From assembly GCF_034653275.1 (NCBI RefSeq), contig NZ_JAYEES010000004.1:1178001-1242000 (forward strand): a stretch of 64,000 nucleotides of DNA, read 5' to 3'. Positions 27,321 to 34,844 of the stretch are shown in pieces. The notes beneath the pieces were generated by a model. The model did no database searches. It worked only from the letters and a program-made list of their open reading frames with translations, and was not told the DNA's origin. Position 1 is the first letter of the stretch. The number at the start of each line of letters is the position of its first letter. This stretch comes from Nitrospirillum sp034653275 (GTDB lineage: Bacteria > Pseudomonadota > Alphaproteobacteria > Azospirillales > Azospirillaceae). The translations under genes and the position numbers were made by a program.

Positions 27321-28088
27321 ATGGCGTTCGCACGGCTGGCCATCCTGCCCACCTATAAGGTGGTCAGCGACACCATAGAGCGGGAGATCCTGGCCGGCAG
27401 GCTGAACGCCGGGGACATCCTGCCGACGGAGACGGAGCTGGCCGACCAGTTCGGCGTCACCCGCCACACCGTGCGTGAGGGCATCCGCATCCTGGAGCAG
27501 AGCGGCCTGGTGCGGCGGGAGGCCGGACGGCGCCTGTACGTGGCCGAACCCCACTACGGCGACCTGGCGCCCCGCCTGTCCCGCGCCATGGTGATGCAGC
27601 GCGTCACCTTCCGCGAACTGTGGGAGGTGTCCATGGATTTGGAACCCAGCGCCGCCGCCCACGCCGCCGGCCGCATCGACACCGACCGCCTGGCCCAGCT
27701 GCGCGCCAACGTGGACGCGACGGAGGAGGCAATCGCCGCCGGCGCCTCCATCATCCCGCTGGACGTCGCCTTCCATATCCTGGTGGCGGAAGCGGCGGGC
27801 AACCGCGCCCTGCTGCTGGCCCGCGAGCCGGTGACCCAGCTGTTCTATCCCGCCCTGGAGCGGTTGTTCCGCCATCCCAAGACGTCGGCGGTGGGCCCCC
27901 GCCGCCTGGTGGAAGCCCACCGCCGCATCGTCGAGGCCCTGGCCGACGGCGACGCGGCGGTGGCGCGGGAATGGATGCGCAAGCACATGGTGGATTTCCG
28001 CCGCGGTTACGACACCGCCGGCCTGGATCTGGACGAGGCCCTGGATCCCACCGCGGCGCCGCCCGCCGCACCCCCGCCGCGACGTTGA
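27321..28088 (+). CDS. GntR family regulator, FadR/FCD subfamily
   Basis: A 255-residue repressor. The N-terminal winged helix covers residues 8-75 (VVSDTIEREILAGRLNAGDI, LPTETELADQFGVTRHTVRE), and the C-terminal FCD effector domain covers about 90-235. FCD metal ligands are likely among Asp and His in DVAFHILVAEAAGN and in EAHRRIVEALADGD. It is divergent from the SDR/acyl-CoA dehydrogenase/thiolase/FadB operon and is very probably its regulator, responding to an organic acid or acyl-CoA. Confidence 0.92.
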   Translation: MAFARLAILPTYKVVSDTIEREILAGRLNAGDILPTETELADQFGVTRHTVREGIRILEQSGLVRREAGRRLYVAEPHYGDLAPRLSRAMVMQRVTFRELWEVSMDLEPSAAAHAAGRIDTDRLAQLRANVDATEEAIAAGASIIPLDVAFHILVAEAAGNRALLLAREPVTQLFYPALERLFRHPKTSAVGPRRLVEAHRRIVEALADGDAAVAREWMRKHMVDFRRGYDTAGLDLDEALDPTAAPPAAPPPRR

Positions 28089-28677
28089 GACCACCACCGT
28101 GAAGCGAGACATTTTCCCGCTTCGCGCACGCAGCAATTGCGGCCACAACCGTGGCAACGACCCTTAACGGGCCGGTAACCATAAACCGTTGGTGGCGCTG
28201 GTAGATTCCGAATCGGGCGACCGTTTCGGATGGAACGGATGCGCGAGCGCCTCTTTAACCACGAATGGCGGTTGACCCCCGGGCACGGCTGGCCTACGCC
28301 ACACGCATGTCACAGGACGGCAACCATGCGCCCGTCCGGACAATTCTCCCGGCGCCTTGAAAATCTCTCATTAGTTTCAAAACGCTAAAGCCATCTATGG
28401 CTCGACGCGCCCGCGCGTACGCGGACCGGCGCGATGTGCGCCCTTGGACCAATTGTCCAATCCCCCCTGCACAATGAACTCGATAAATGACGCGGCGGAG
28501 GTCTAGTTCTTTTGCAGTGCGAAACCTCACGCGATGCGGCGGGTGATGTTGCTTTTTGGGCGGGCCGGCGAGGGCCGGCATTGAGAAGTCAACGCCACAA
28601 CCCAAGCGCGCCAACGGCTAAGCGCCCAAAAATTAGAATCATGAGTTGACGATCAATCACGGCTTTACGTGGACAGA
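28089..28677. other. Long regulatory region upstream of cyoABCD
   Basis: About 590 bp without a credible gene. It contains a weak GAAGCG/CGCTTC hairpin (28101-28123) just after the GntR stop, A/T-rich patches near 28345-28395 and 28610-28670, and the dyad at 28444-28460. This is unusually long for this window and probably carries the oxidase promoter and its regulators' sites. No FNR box or clear sigma-70 promoter could be assigned. Confidence 0.5.
28444..28460. promoter_or_regulatory. Perfect dyad TTGGAC-N5-GTCCAA upstream of cyoA
   Basis: A 6-bp perfect inverted repeat with a 5-base centre, about 220 bp before cyoA. Read on the minus strand it contains TTGGACAATTG, an 11-mer identical to 27145-27155 in the GntR operator region. 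It is a candidate operator; whether for the GntR protein, RegA or another factor is not known. Confidence 0.45.
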
Positions 28678-29637
28678 ATGACTGCGACCCTTAGAATTTT
28701 GCGGAGCCTTCGCGGCCGCACAAAATCCCTGGCGGCACTTATGGCCGCTGCGCCCTTCCTCAGCGGCTGCGACATGGCCCTGCTGGATCCGGCGGGCCCC
28801 ATCGGTGCCGAGGAAAAGTCGATCATCATCCTGGCCACGTGCCTGATGCTCATCGTCGTTGTCCCGGTCATCGCCATGATCTTCCTGTTCGCCTGGCGCT
28901 ATCGCGCCTCGAACAAGGCGGCGACCTTCAAGCCTGACTGGGACCACTCCTCCAAGATCGAGCTGGCGGTGTGGGGCATCCCCTGCGTCATCATCGCGGT
29001 GCTGGCCTACGTCACCTGGGTGTCCTCGCACACCCTGGAGCCCAGCCGTGAGCTGGTCGCCGACAAGAAGGCCGTCGAGGTCGAAGTCGTCTCGATGGAT
29101 TGGAAGTGGCTGTTCATCTACCCCGAGCTGAACATCGCCTCGGTGAACGAGCTGGCCTTCCCCGCCGGCACGCCGGTCCACTTCAAGCTGACCTCGGCCA
29201 CGGTGATGAACTCCTTCTTCATCCCGCGCCTGGGCAGCCAGATCTACACCATGCCCGGCATGGAGACGAAGCTGAGCCTGCTGGCCGACGCCGCCGGCGA
29301 CTTCGACGGCCTGTCCGCCAACTACAGCGGCGGCGGCTTCTCCGACATGCATTTCGTGGCGCACGCCATGACCGACGACGCCTTCGCCCAGTGGGTGGAG
29401 AAGGCGCGCGCCGGCGAGGGCAAGCTGACGATGGCCAAGTACCGGGACCTCGCCAAGCCCAGCGAGAAGGACCCGGTCTCCTACTACGCCGAGGTCGAGC
29501 CCACGCTCTACCACGACATTCTCAACAAGTGCTCGGACGGTTCCACGTGCATGGACGCGGCGGTCAGCCTGGCGATGGCCAAGGAAGTGGCCGGCGGCGA
29601 CCTCCAGCTGTGCAATCCCGCCAAGCCGAGGGGTTAA
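28678..29637 (+). CDS. cyoA: Cytochrome o ubiquinol oxidase subunit II
   Basis: About 319 residues, membrane-anchored subunit of the cyo quinol oxidase. A signal peptide ends in the lipobox LSGC followed by DMALLDPAGPIG, which is the usual CyoA mature N-terminus; two transmembrane helices follow (about 48-68 and 95-115), then the periplasmic cupredoxin domain with VSMDWKWLFIYPE and NSFFIPRLGSQIYTMPGM. It lacks the CuA ligands of cytochrome c oxidases, as expected for a quinol oxidase. The GTG at 28669 is an alternative start. First gene of cyoABCD, 3 bp before cyoB. Confidence 0.94.
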   Translation: MTATLRILRSLRGRTKSLAALMAAAPFLSGCDMALLDPAGPIGAEEKSIIILATCLMLIVVVPVIAMIFLFAWRYRASNKAATFKPDWDHSSKIELAVWGIPCVIIAVLAYVTWVSSHTLEPSRELVADKKAVEVEVVSMDWKWLFIYPELNIASVNELAFPAGTPVHFKLTSATVMNSFFIPRLGSQIYTMPGMETKLSLLADAAGDFDGLSANYSGGGFSDMHFVAHAMTDDAFAQWVEKARAGEGKLTMAKYRDLAKPSEKDPVSYYAEVEPTLYHDILNKCSDGSTCMDAAVSLAMAKEVAGGDLQLCNPAKPRG

Positions 29638-29640
29638 TCC

Positions 29641-31620
29641 ATGTTCGGTAAACTGACTCTCGAGGCCATTCCCTACCACGAGCCCATCATCATGGGTGCC
29701 GTGGCGATGATGGTCCTGGGTGGTGCGGCCCTGTTCGCGGGCATCACCTTCTTCCGCCTGTGGGGGCCCCTGTGGTCCAAGTGGCTGACCTCGGTCGACC
29801 ACAAGAACATCGGCATCATGTACATCATCCTGGCGCTGGTCATGCTGCTGCGTGGCTTCGCCGACGCCGTGATGATGCGCACCCAGCAGGCGATGGCCTC
29901 CACCGGCGCCGCCGGCCCGCTGCCGCCCGAGCACTTCGACCAGATCTTCACCGCCCACGGCGTCATCATGATCTTCTTCATGGCGATGCCCTTCATGGTC
30001 GGCCTGATGAACATCGTCGTGCCGCTGCAGATCGGCGCCCGCGACGTGGCGTTCCCCTACCTGAACAACCTCAGCTTCTGGCTGACGGCCGCGGGCGCGC
30101 TGCTGATCAACATCTCGCTGGCGGTGGGTGAGTTCGCCCGCACCGGCTGGCTGGCCTATCCGCCCCTGTCGGAGCTGCAGTACAGCCCCGGCGTCGGCGT
30201 CGACTATTACCTGTGGGCCCTGCAGATCTCGGGCGTCGGCACCCTGCTGGCGGGCGTGAACATGATCACGACCATCCTGAAGATGCGGGCCCCGGGCATG
30301 ACGCTGATGCGCATGCCGATTTTCACCTGGACCACGCTCTGCTCCAACATGCTGATCGTGGCGGCCTTCCCCATCCTGACGGCCACGCTGGCGATGCTGT
30401 CGCTGGACCGTTACCTGGGCATGCACTTCTTCACCAACGACGGTGGCGGCAACGCCATGATGTACGTGAACCTCATCTGGGCCTGGGGCCATCCTGAGGT
30501 GTACATCCTGGTCCTGCCGGCCTTCGGCATCTTCTCCGAAGTCATCTCCACCTTCTCGTCCAAGAAGCTGTTCGGCTACACCTCGATGGTCTACGCCACG
30601 GTCTGCATCACCGTGCTGTCGTTCATCGTGTGGCTGCACCACTTCTTCACCATGGGCGCCGGCGCCAACGTGAATGCATTCTTCGGCATTTCCACGATGA
30701 TCATCTCCATCCCCACCGGCGCCAAGATCTTCAACTGGCTGTTCACCATGTACCGCGGCCGGGTGCAGTTCACCGTTCCGGTGCTGTGGACCCTGGGCTT
30801 CATGGTCACCTTCGTCATCGGCGGCATGACCGGCGTCCTGATGGCGGTGCCCGCCGCCGACTTCGTCCTGCACAACAGCCTGTTCCTGATCGCCCACTTC
30901 CACAACGTCATTATCGGCGGCGTGCTGTTCGGCTATCTGGCCGGCTTCACCTACTGGTTCCCCAAGGCCTTCGGCTTCAAGCTGAACGAGACCCTGGGCA
31001 AGGTGTCGTTCTGGTGCTGGCTGGTCGGCTTCTACCTGGCCTTCATGCCCCTGTACGCCCTGGGCCTGATGGGCATGACCCGCCGCATGAACCATGTCGA
31101 CAACGTCGTCTGGCACAACTACCTGCTGGTCGCGGCCCTGGGTGCGGCGGTCATCGCCTGCGGCATCGGCGCCTTCGTCCTGCAGATCCTGGTCAGCGTG
31201 CTGAACCGCAAGTCCCTGCGCGACCTGACCGGCGACCCGTGGAATGGCCGCACGCTGGAGTGGGCGACCTCGTCCCCGCCGGCGTTCTACAACTTCGCCG
31301 TCGACCCGGTCGTCACCAGCCGCGACGCCTTCTGGGAACAGAAGCAGACCACCGGCGCCGGCCTGCAGCCCCTGCCCGCCTACGGCAAGATCCACATGCC
31401 CCACAACACGGGCACGGGCGTCATCCTCGGCGGCTTCATCGCCGTCCTGGGCTTCGCGCTGATCTGGCACATCTGGTGGCTGTCGGTCGCCGCGTTCGCC
31501 GCCGCCGTGGCGGTGGGCATCGGCCACACCTTCAACGAGAACCGGGACTACTACGTCCCCTCCGAGACGGTGGCCGAGACCGAGGGCAAGTACTTCAAGC
31601 AACTGACGTCGCAGGTCTAA
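29641..31620 (+). CDS. cyoB: Cytochrome o ubiquinol oxidase subunit I
   Basis: The 659-residue catalytic subunit with about 15 transmembrane helices; it reduces oxygen to water at the heme-CuB centre and pumps protons. Metal ligands are all visible and fall at the numbers known for E. coli CyoB: His106 (in FTAHGVIMIFF), His284 with Glu286 and Tyr288 (in GHPEVY), His333 and His334 (in WLHHFF), His419 and His421 (in AHFHNV). It lies 3 bp after cyoA and 4 bp before cyoC. Confidence 0.97.
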   Translation: MFGKLTLEAIPYHEPIIMGAVAMMVLGGAALFAGITFFRLWGPLWSKWLTSVDHKNIGIMYIILALVMLLRGFADAVMMRTQQAMASTGAAGPLPPEHFDQIFTAHGVIMIFFMAMPFMVGLMNIVVPLQIGARDVAFPYLNNLSFWLTAAGALLINISLAVGEFARTGWLAYPPLSELQYSPGVGVDYYLWALQISGVGTLLAGVNMITTILKMRAPGMTLMRMPIFTWTTLCSNMLIVAAFPILTATLAMLSLDRYLGMHFFTNDGGGNAMMYVNLIWAWGHPEVYILVLPAFGIFSEVISTFSSKKLFGYTSMVYATVCITVLSFIVWLHHFFTMGAGANVNAFFGISTMIISIPTGAKIFNWLFTMYRGRVQFTVPVLWTLGFMVTFVIGGMTGVLMAVPAADFVLHNSLFLIAHFHNVIIGGVLFGYLAGFTYWFPKAFGFKLNETLGKVSFWCWLVGFYLAFMPLYALGLMGMTRRMNHVDNVVWHNYLLVAALGAAVIACGIGAFVLQILVSVLNRKSLRDLTGDPWNGRTLEWATSSPPAFYNFAVDPVVTSRDAFWEQKQTTGAGLQPLPAYGKIHMPHNTGTGVILGGFIAVLGFALIWHIWWLSVAAFAAAVAVGIGHTFNENRDYYVPSETVAETEGKYFKQLTSQV

Positions 31621-31624
31621 GACG

Positions 31625-32263
31625 ATGAGCAACGCACATTCCGTCGCGGCCGCCGACGCCGCCCTCTTGCACGGGGTGGAGGCTCATGACGAGCACCACC
31701 ACGACGACGGATCCAAGACCACGCTGGGGTTCTGGATCTACCTGATGAGCGACTGCATCCTGTTCGCCGCCGTGTTCGCGGCGTTCGCGGTGCTGCGCGG
31801 ACAGACGGCCGGCGGGCCGGACGCCAAGGAGCTGTTCAGCCTGCCCTACGTGGCCGGCGAAACCGCCTTCCTGCTGGTGTCCAGCTTCACCTACGGCATG
31901 GCCATGATCGCCGCCGAGAAGCAGAAGCAGTCGGCCACCCTGCGGTGGCTGGGTGTGACCCTGCTGCTGGGCCTGGGCTTCATGTTCATGGAACTGCACG
32001 AGTTCGCCGAGCTGATCGGCGAGGGCGCCGGCCCGGACCGGTCGGCCTTCCTGTCGTCCTTCTTCACCCTGGTCGGCACCCACGGGCTGCACGTCCTGTC
32101 CGGCATGGTCTGGATGGTGACGCTGATTGCCCACGTGCTGCGCCGCGGCCTGACGCAGGCCAACATCGTCCGCCTGACCTGCCTCAGCCTGTTCTGGCAC
32201 TTCCTGGACATCGTCTGGATCGGCGTGTTCACCATCGTCTATCTCTCGGGAGTGGCCGCGTGA
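31625..32263 (+). CDS. cyoC: Cytochrome o ubiquinol oxidase subunit III
   Basis: A 212-residue, five-helix integral membrane subunit of the cyo oxidase. Typical stretches are LGFWIYLMSDCILFAAVFAA, SSFTYGMAMIAAEK, TLVGTHGLHVLSGMVWMVTL and CLSLFWHFLDIVWIGVFTIV. The N-terminal 30 residues are histidine- and acid-rich (AHDEHHHDDGSK). Its TGA stop overlaps the ATG of cyoD by one base. Confidence 0.95.
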   Translation: MSNAHSVAAADAALLHGVEAHDEHHHDDGSKTTLGFWIYLMSDCILFAAVFAAFAVLRGQTAGGPDAKELFSLPYVAGETAFLLVSSFTYGMAMIAAEKQKQSATLRWLGVTLLLGLGFMFMELHEFAELIGEGAGPDRSAFLSSFFTLVGTHGLHVLSGMVWMVTLIAHVLRRGLTQANIVRLTCLSLFWHFLDIVWIGVFTIVYLSGVAA

Positions 32264-32646
32264 TGGCTACCGCACACACCACCGCTCACGGCCATGACCA
32301 TGGCCACCATGGCGCCCACCACGGCGAAGGCGCCCACGGCAGCGTGAAGTCCTACGTCATCGGCTTCGTCCTGTCGGTCATCCTGACCGCCATCCCCTTC
32401 GGCCTGGTCATGTCCGGCACCCTGCCGGCCGGGACCGCCATCCCCGTGTGCTTCGGCCTGGGCATCATCCAGATCGTCGTGCACCTGGTCTACTTCCTGC
32501 ACATGAACAGCTCGTCGGCCCGGTCCTGGAACATGGCCGCCTTCCTGTTCACGCTGTTGATCGTCGCCATCCTGGTGGTCGGTTCCTGGTGGGTCATGGC
32601 CCACCTGAACGCCAACATGATGCCGGGCGCCATGCCCATGGAGTAA
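32263..32646 (+). CDS. cyoD: Cytochrome o ubiquinol oxidase subunit IV
   Basis: A 127-residue, three-helix subunit. A His-rich N-terminus (HGHDHGHHGAHHGEGAHG) precedes SVKSYVIGFVLSVILTAIPF, IQIVVHLVYFLHMNSS and a third helix FTLLIVAILVVGSWWVM, the CyoD pattern. The ATG overlaps the cyoC stop (TGATG), so translation is coupled; a GTG one codon earlier is possible. It is the last gene of the oxidase operon, followed by a strong hairpin. Confidence 0.94.
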   Translation: MATAHTTAHGHDHGHHGAHHGEGAHGSVKSYVIGFVLSVILTAIPFGLVMSGTLPAGTAIPVCFGLGIIQIVVHLVYFLHMNSSSARSWNMAAFLFTLLIVAILVVGSWWVMAHLNANMMPGAMPME

Positions 32647-32653
32647 GGCGTTC

Positions 32654-32687
32654 TTCCCCGGGGGTGGGTCATACCGCCCCCGGGGAA
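32654..32687 (+). terminator. Strong hairpin after cyoD
   Basis: A perfect 11-bp stem, TTCCCCGGGGG and CCCCCGGGGAA, with a 12-base loop, starting 7 bp after the cyoD stop. It lacks a T-tract. It probably ends or attenuates the cyo transcript before the regB gene 167 bp further on. Confidence 0.65.
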
Positions 32688-32854
32688 CGCTTCCCTATAA
32701 AACACGCTGTTGACCACCGTCAGGGCGACCACGAGACCACCCCGGCCCCCGCGGCGGGATGGTCCCGTGGTCGCCTTCGTCATTGCCGGCACCCTGATGA
32801 ACCGTTAGTCCTACCCGAAAAGACATCCGTCACCCGGGGAGGACTAGGGACAGG

Positions 32855-34168
32855 ATGGAAGAGATTTCGATCCAGGACACCACCAACAAGAAGAACCTGC
32901 TTCTTCTTGTCACCCTGCGATGGCTGGCGGTCGGCGGCCAGGTGGCGACCATCGCCATGGCCCAGGCCTGGTTCGATATCGACCTGCCCCTGATCCCCAT
33001 GGCGGGGGTCATCCTGTTCCTGGTCCTGCTGAACCTGGTCAGCCTGTACCGCAGCCGCACCAGTCCGCACATCACCAATACCGAGCTGTTCCTGGGCCTG
33101 CTGCTGGACGTGGCCGCCCTGACGGTTCAGCTGTACCTCAGCGGCGGCGCCACCAATCCCTTCATTTCCCTGTTTCTGCTGCAGGTCATCCTGGGCGCGG
33201 TGCTGCTGCGGCCGGTGCTGACCTGGACCCTGGTGGCGCTGACCAGCGCCTGCTTCGTCGGGCTGACAGCCTTCCACCAGGACATCGCCCTGTTCTCACA
33301 AGGCCTGGCGTCGGCCGGCGGGGCCTGGCCCCGGGTGTTCGACCTGTACCTGGCCGGCACCTTCATTTGCTTCCTGCTGGCATCCGTGCTGGCGGTCAGC
33401 TTCGTCACCCGCATCAACGGCAACCTGCGCCAGCGTGACGCCCGCCTGTCCGACCTGCGGCAAAAGTCGGTGGAGGAGGACCATATCGTACGCATGGGGC
33501 TTCTCGCCTCCGGTGCCGCGCACGAGCTGGGCACGCCGCTGGCCACGCTGTCGGTCATCCTGAACGACTGGCAGCACATGCCGGCCAACGAGCGGGACGC
33601 CGAACTGCTGGACGATATGGCGGAGATGAAGGCGGCGCTGGCACGCTGCAAGGAGATCGTGTCGCGCATCCTGCTGACCGCCGGTGAGGCGCGGGGCGAA
33701 GGGGCGGAGCGGACGACGCTGGTGCGGTTCCTGGACGCCGTGGTGGCGGACTGGCGCCAGGCCCACGCCGACCGGGCCATCGACTACGCCAACCACATCA
33801 CCGACGATGTGGCCATCGTGTCCGACACCGCCATCAAGCAGAGCCTGTTCAACCTGTTCGACAACGCGCTGGAAGCCAGCCCCGCCTGGGTAGGCATTGA
33901 TGTCGCCTGCCATGACGGCCTGCTGACGGTCACGGTGCAGGACCGGGGGCCGGGCTTCGCGCCCGACATCCTGGCCCGGTTCGGCAAGCCCTACCAGTCC
34001 ACCAAGAACAAACCTGGTCGCGGCCTGGGCCTCTTCCTTACGGTGAACGTGGCGCGCAAACTGGGGGGACGGGTGACCGCCGACAACAACCCCGCCGGCG
34101 GCGCCACCGTGGAGCTGCGTTTGCCCATCGAGTCGCTGGTGATCGAGGAAGCCGATGACGGACGATAA
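32855..34168 (+). CDS. regB: RegB/PrrB/ActS-type redox sensor histidine kinase
   Basis: A 437-residue membrane histidine kinase. About six transmembrane helices fill residues 15-175. The quinone-site signature GGATNPF is at 97-103. The H-box is GAAHELGTPLATLSV with phospho-accepting His223. Cys265, in ARCKEIV, sits exactly where the redox-active Cys265 of Rhodobacter capsulatus RegB is found. The ATPase domain has N-box NLFDNALEASP and G-boxes DRGPGFAP and GRGLGLFL. It phosphorylates RegA according to the quinone pool redox state. Its end overlaps regA by 14 bp, and it follows the cyo quinol-oxidase operon. Confidence 0.94.
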   Translation: MEEISIQDTTNKKNLLLLVTLRWLAVGGQVATIAMAQAWFDIDLPLIPMAGVILFLVLLNLVSLYRSRTSPHITNTELFLGLLLDVAALTVQLYLSGGATNPFISLFLLQVILGAVLLRPVLTWTLVALTSACFVGLTAFHQDIALFSQGLASAGGAWPRVFDLYLAGTFICFLLASVLAVSFVTRINGNLRQRDARLSDLRQKSVEEDHIVRMGLLASGAAHELGTPLATLSVILNDWQHMPANERDAELLDDMAEMKAALARCKEIVSRILLTAGEARGEGAERTTLVRFLDAVVADWRQAHADRAIDYANHITDDVAIVSDTAIKQSLFNLFDNALEASPAWVGIDVACHDGLLTVTVQDRGPGFAPDILARFGKPYQSTKNKPGRGLGLFLTVNVARKLGGRVTADNNPAGGATVELRLPIESLVIEEADDGR

Positions 34169-34712
34169 CCTTATTGCCGACGAGGACGCCCCCGTCCTGC
34201 TGATCGTGGAGGACGACCCCTCCTTCGGCCGAGCGCTGAAACGGTCGTTCGAGCGGCGGGGGTACCATGTGATCAGTTGCGACCGGGCGGAGGCCCTGCC
34301 CGACCTGCTGATCAATGAGGCCCCGGATTTCGCCGTGGTGGACCTGAAGCTGGCCGGCGCCTCCGGCCTGGAATGCGTGAAGACGCTGCACGCCCACGAT
34401 CCGGAAATGAAGATCGTGGTGCTGACGGGCTTCGCCAGCATCGCCACGGCGGTGGAGGCCATCAAGCTGGGTGCCTGCCACTACCTGGCCAAGCCGTCCA
34501 ACACCGACGACATCGAGGCCGCCTTCGGCCGCACCGAGGGCGACAGCGGCGTCAGTCTGACCACCCGCGCCACCTCCATCAAGACGCTGGAGTGGGAACG
34601 CATCCACGAGACCCTGGCCGATACCGGCTTCAACGTCTCGGAAGCGGCGCGGCGCCTGGGCATGCACCGCCGCACCCTGGCCCGCAAGCTGGCCAAGCAG
34701 CGGGTCAGCTGA
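34155..34712 (+). CDS. regA: RegA/PrrA/ActR-type response regulator
   Basis: A 185-residue response regulator. The receiver domain has LLIVEDDPSFGRAL, the phosphoacceptor Asp63 in FAVVDLKL (same number as in R. capsulatus RegA), the Thr in VVLTGFASI and the Lys in YLAKPS. The C-terminal Fis-type helix-turn-helix is NVSEAARRLGMHRRTLARKL, the very conserved end of this family. It overlaps regB by 14 bp (translational coupling). RegA homologues control respiration, nitrogen and carbon fixation genes; the adjacent cyo operon is a likely target. Confidence 0.95.
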   Translation: MTDDNLIADEDAPVLLIVEDDPSFGRALKRSFERRGYHVISCDRAEALPDLLINEAPDFAVVDLKLAGASGLECVKTLHAHDPEMKIVVLTGFASIATAVEAIKLGACHYLAKPSNTDDIEAAFGRTEGDSGVSLTTRATSIKTLEWERIHETLADTGFNVSEAARRLGMHRRTLARKLAKQRVS

Positions 34713-34844
34713 CAGCGGTTGATGGCGATTACGGGTTCAGGCGATCCAGCAGGGCCCGCGACGGTTCCGCCTCCCCACCAAATTGGCGCCCATCACGCGA
34801 TCTTGAAACCGCTCCACCTCGACAACCTTCTAAAGACGGCGATA

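Noticed and set aside
28101..28123. GAAGCG/CGCTTC hairpin after the GntR gene as a terminator
   Set aside because: Only 6 bp of stem with an 11-base loop and no T-tract; too weak to call.
28630..28660. A TTGACGATCAA element as an FNR box upstream of cyoA
   Set aside because: FNR boxes need TTGAT, four bases, then ATCAA; this is three bases too short.
28657..31632. A 991-residue open frame on the minus strand opposite cyoA and cyoB
   Set aside because: It is an antisense shadow caused by high GC3; it lacks family-like content, is H/Q/D/G-rich, and the opposite strand has well recognised oxidase genes.
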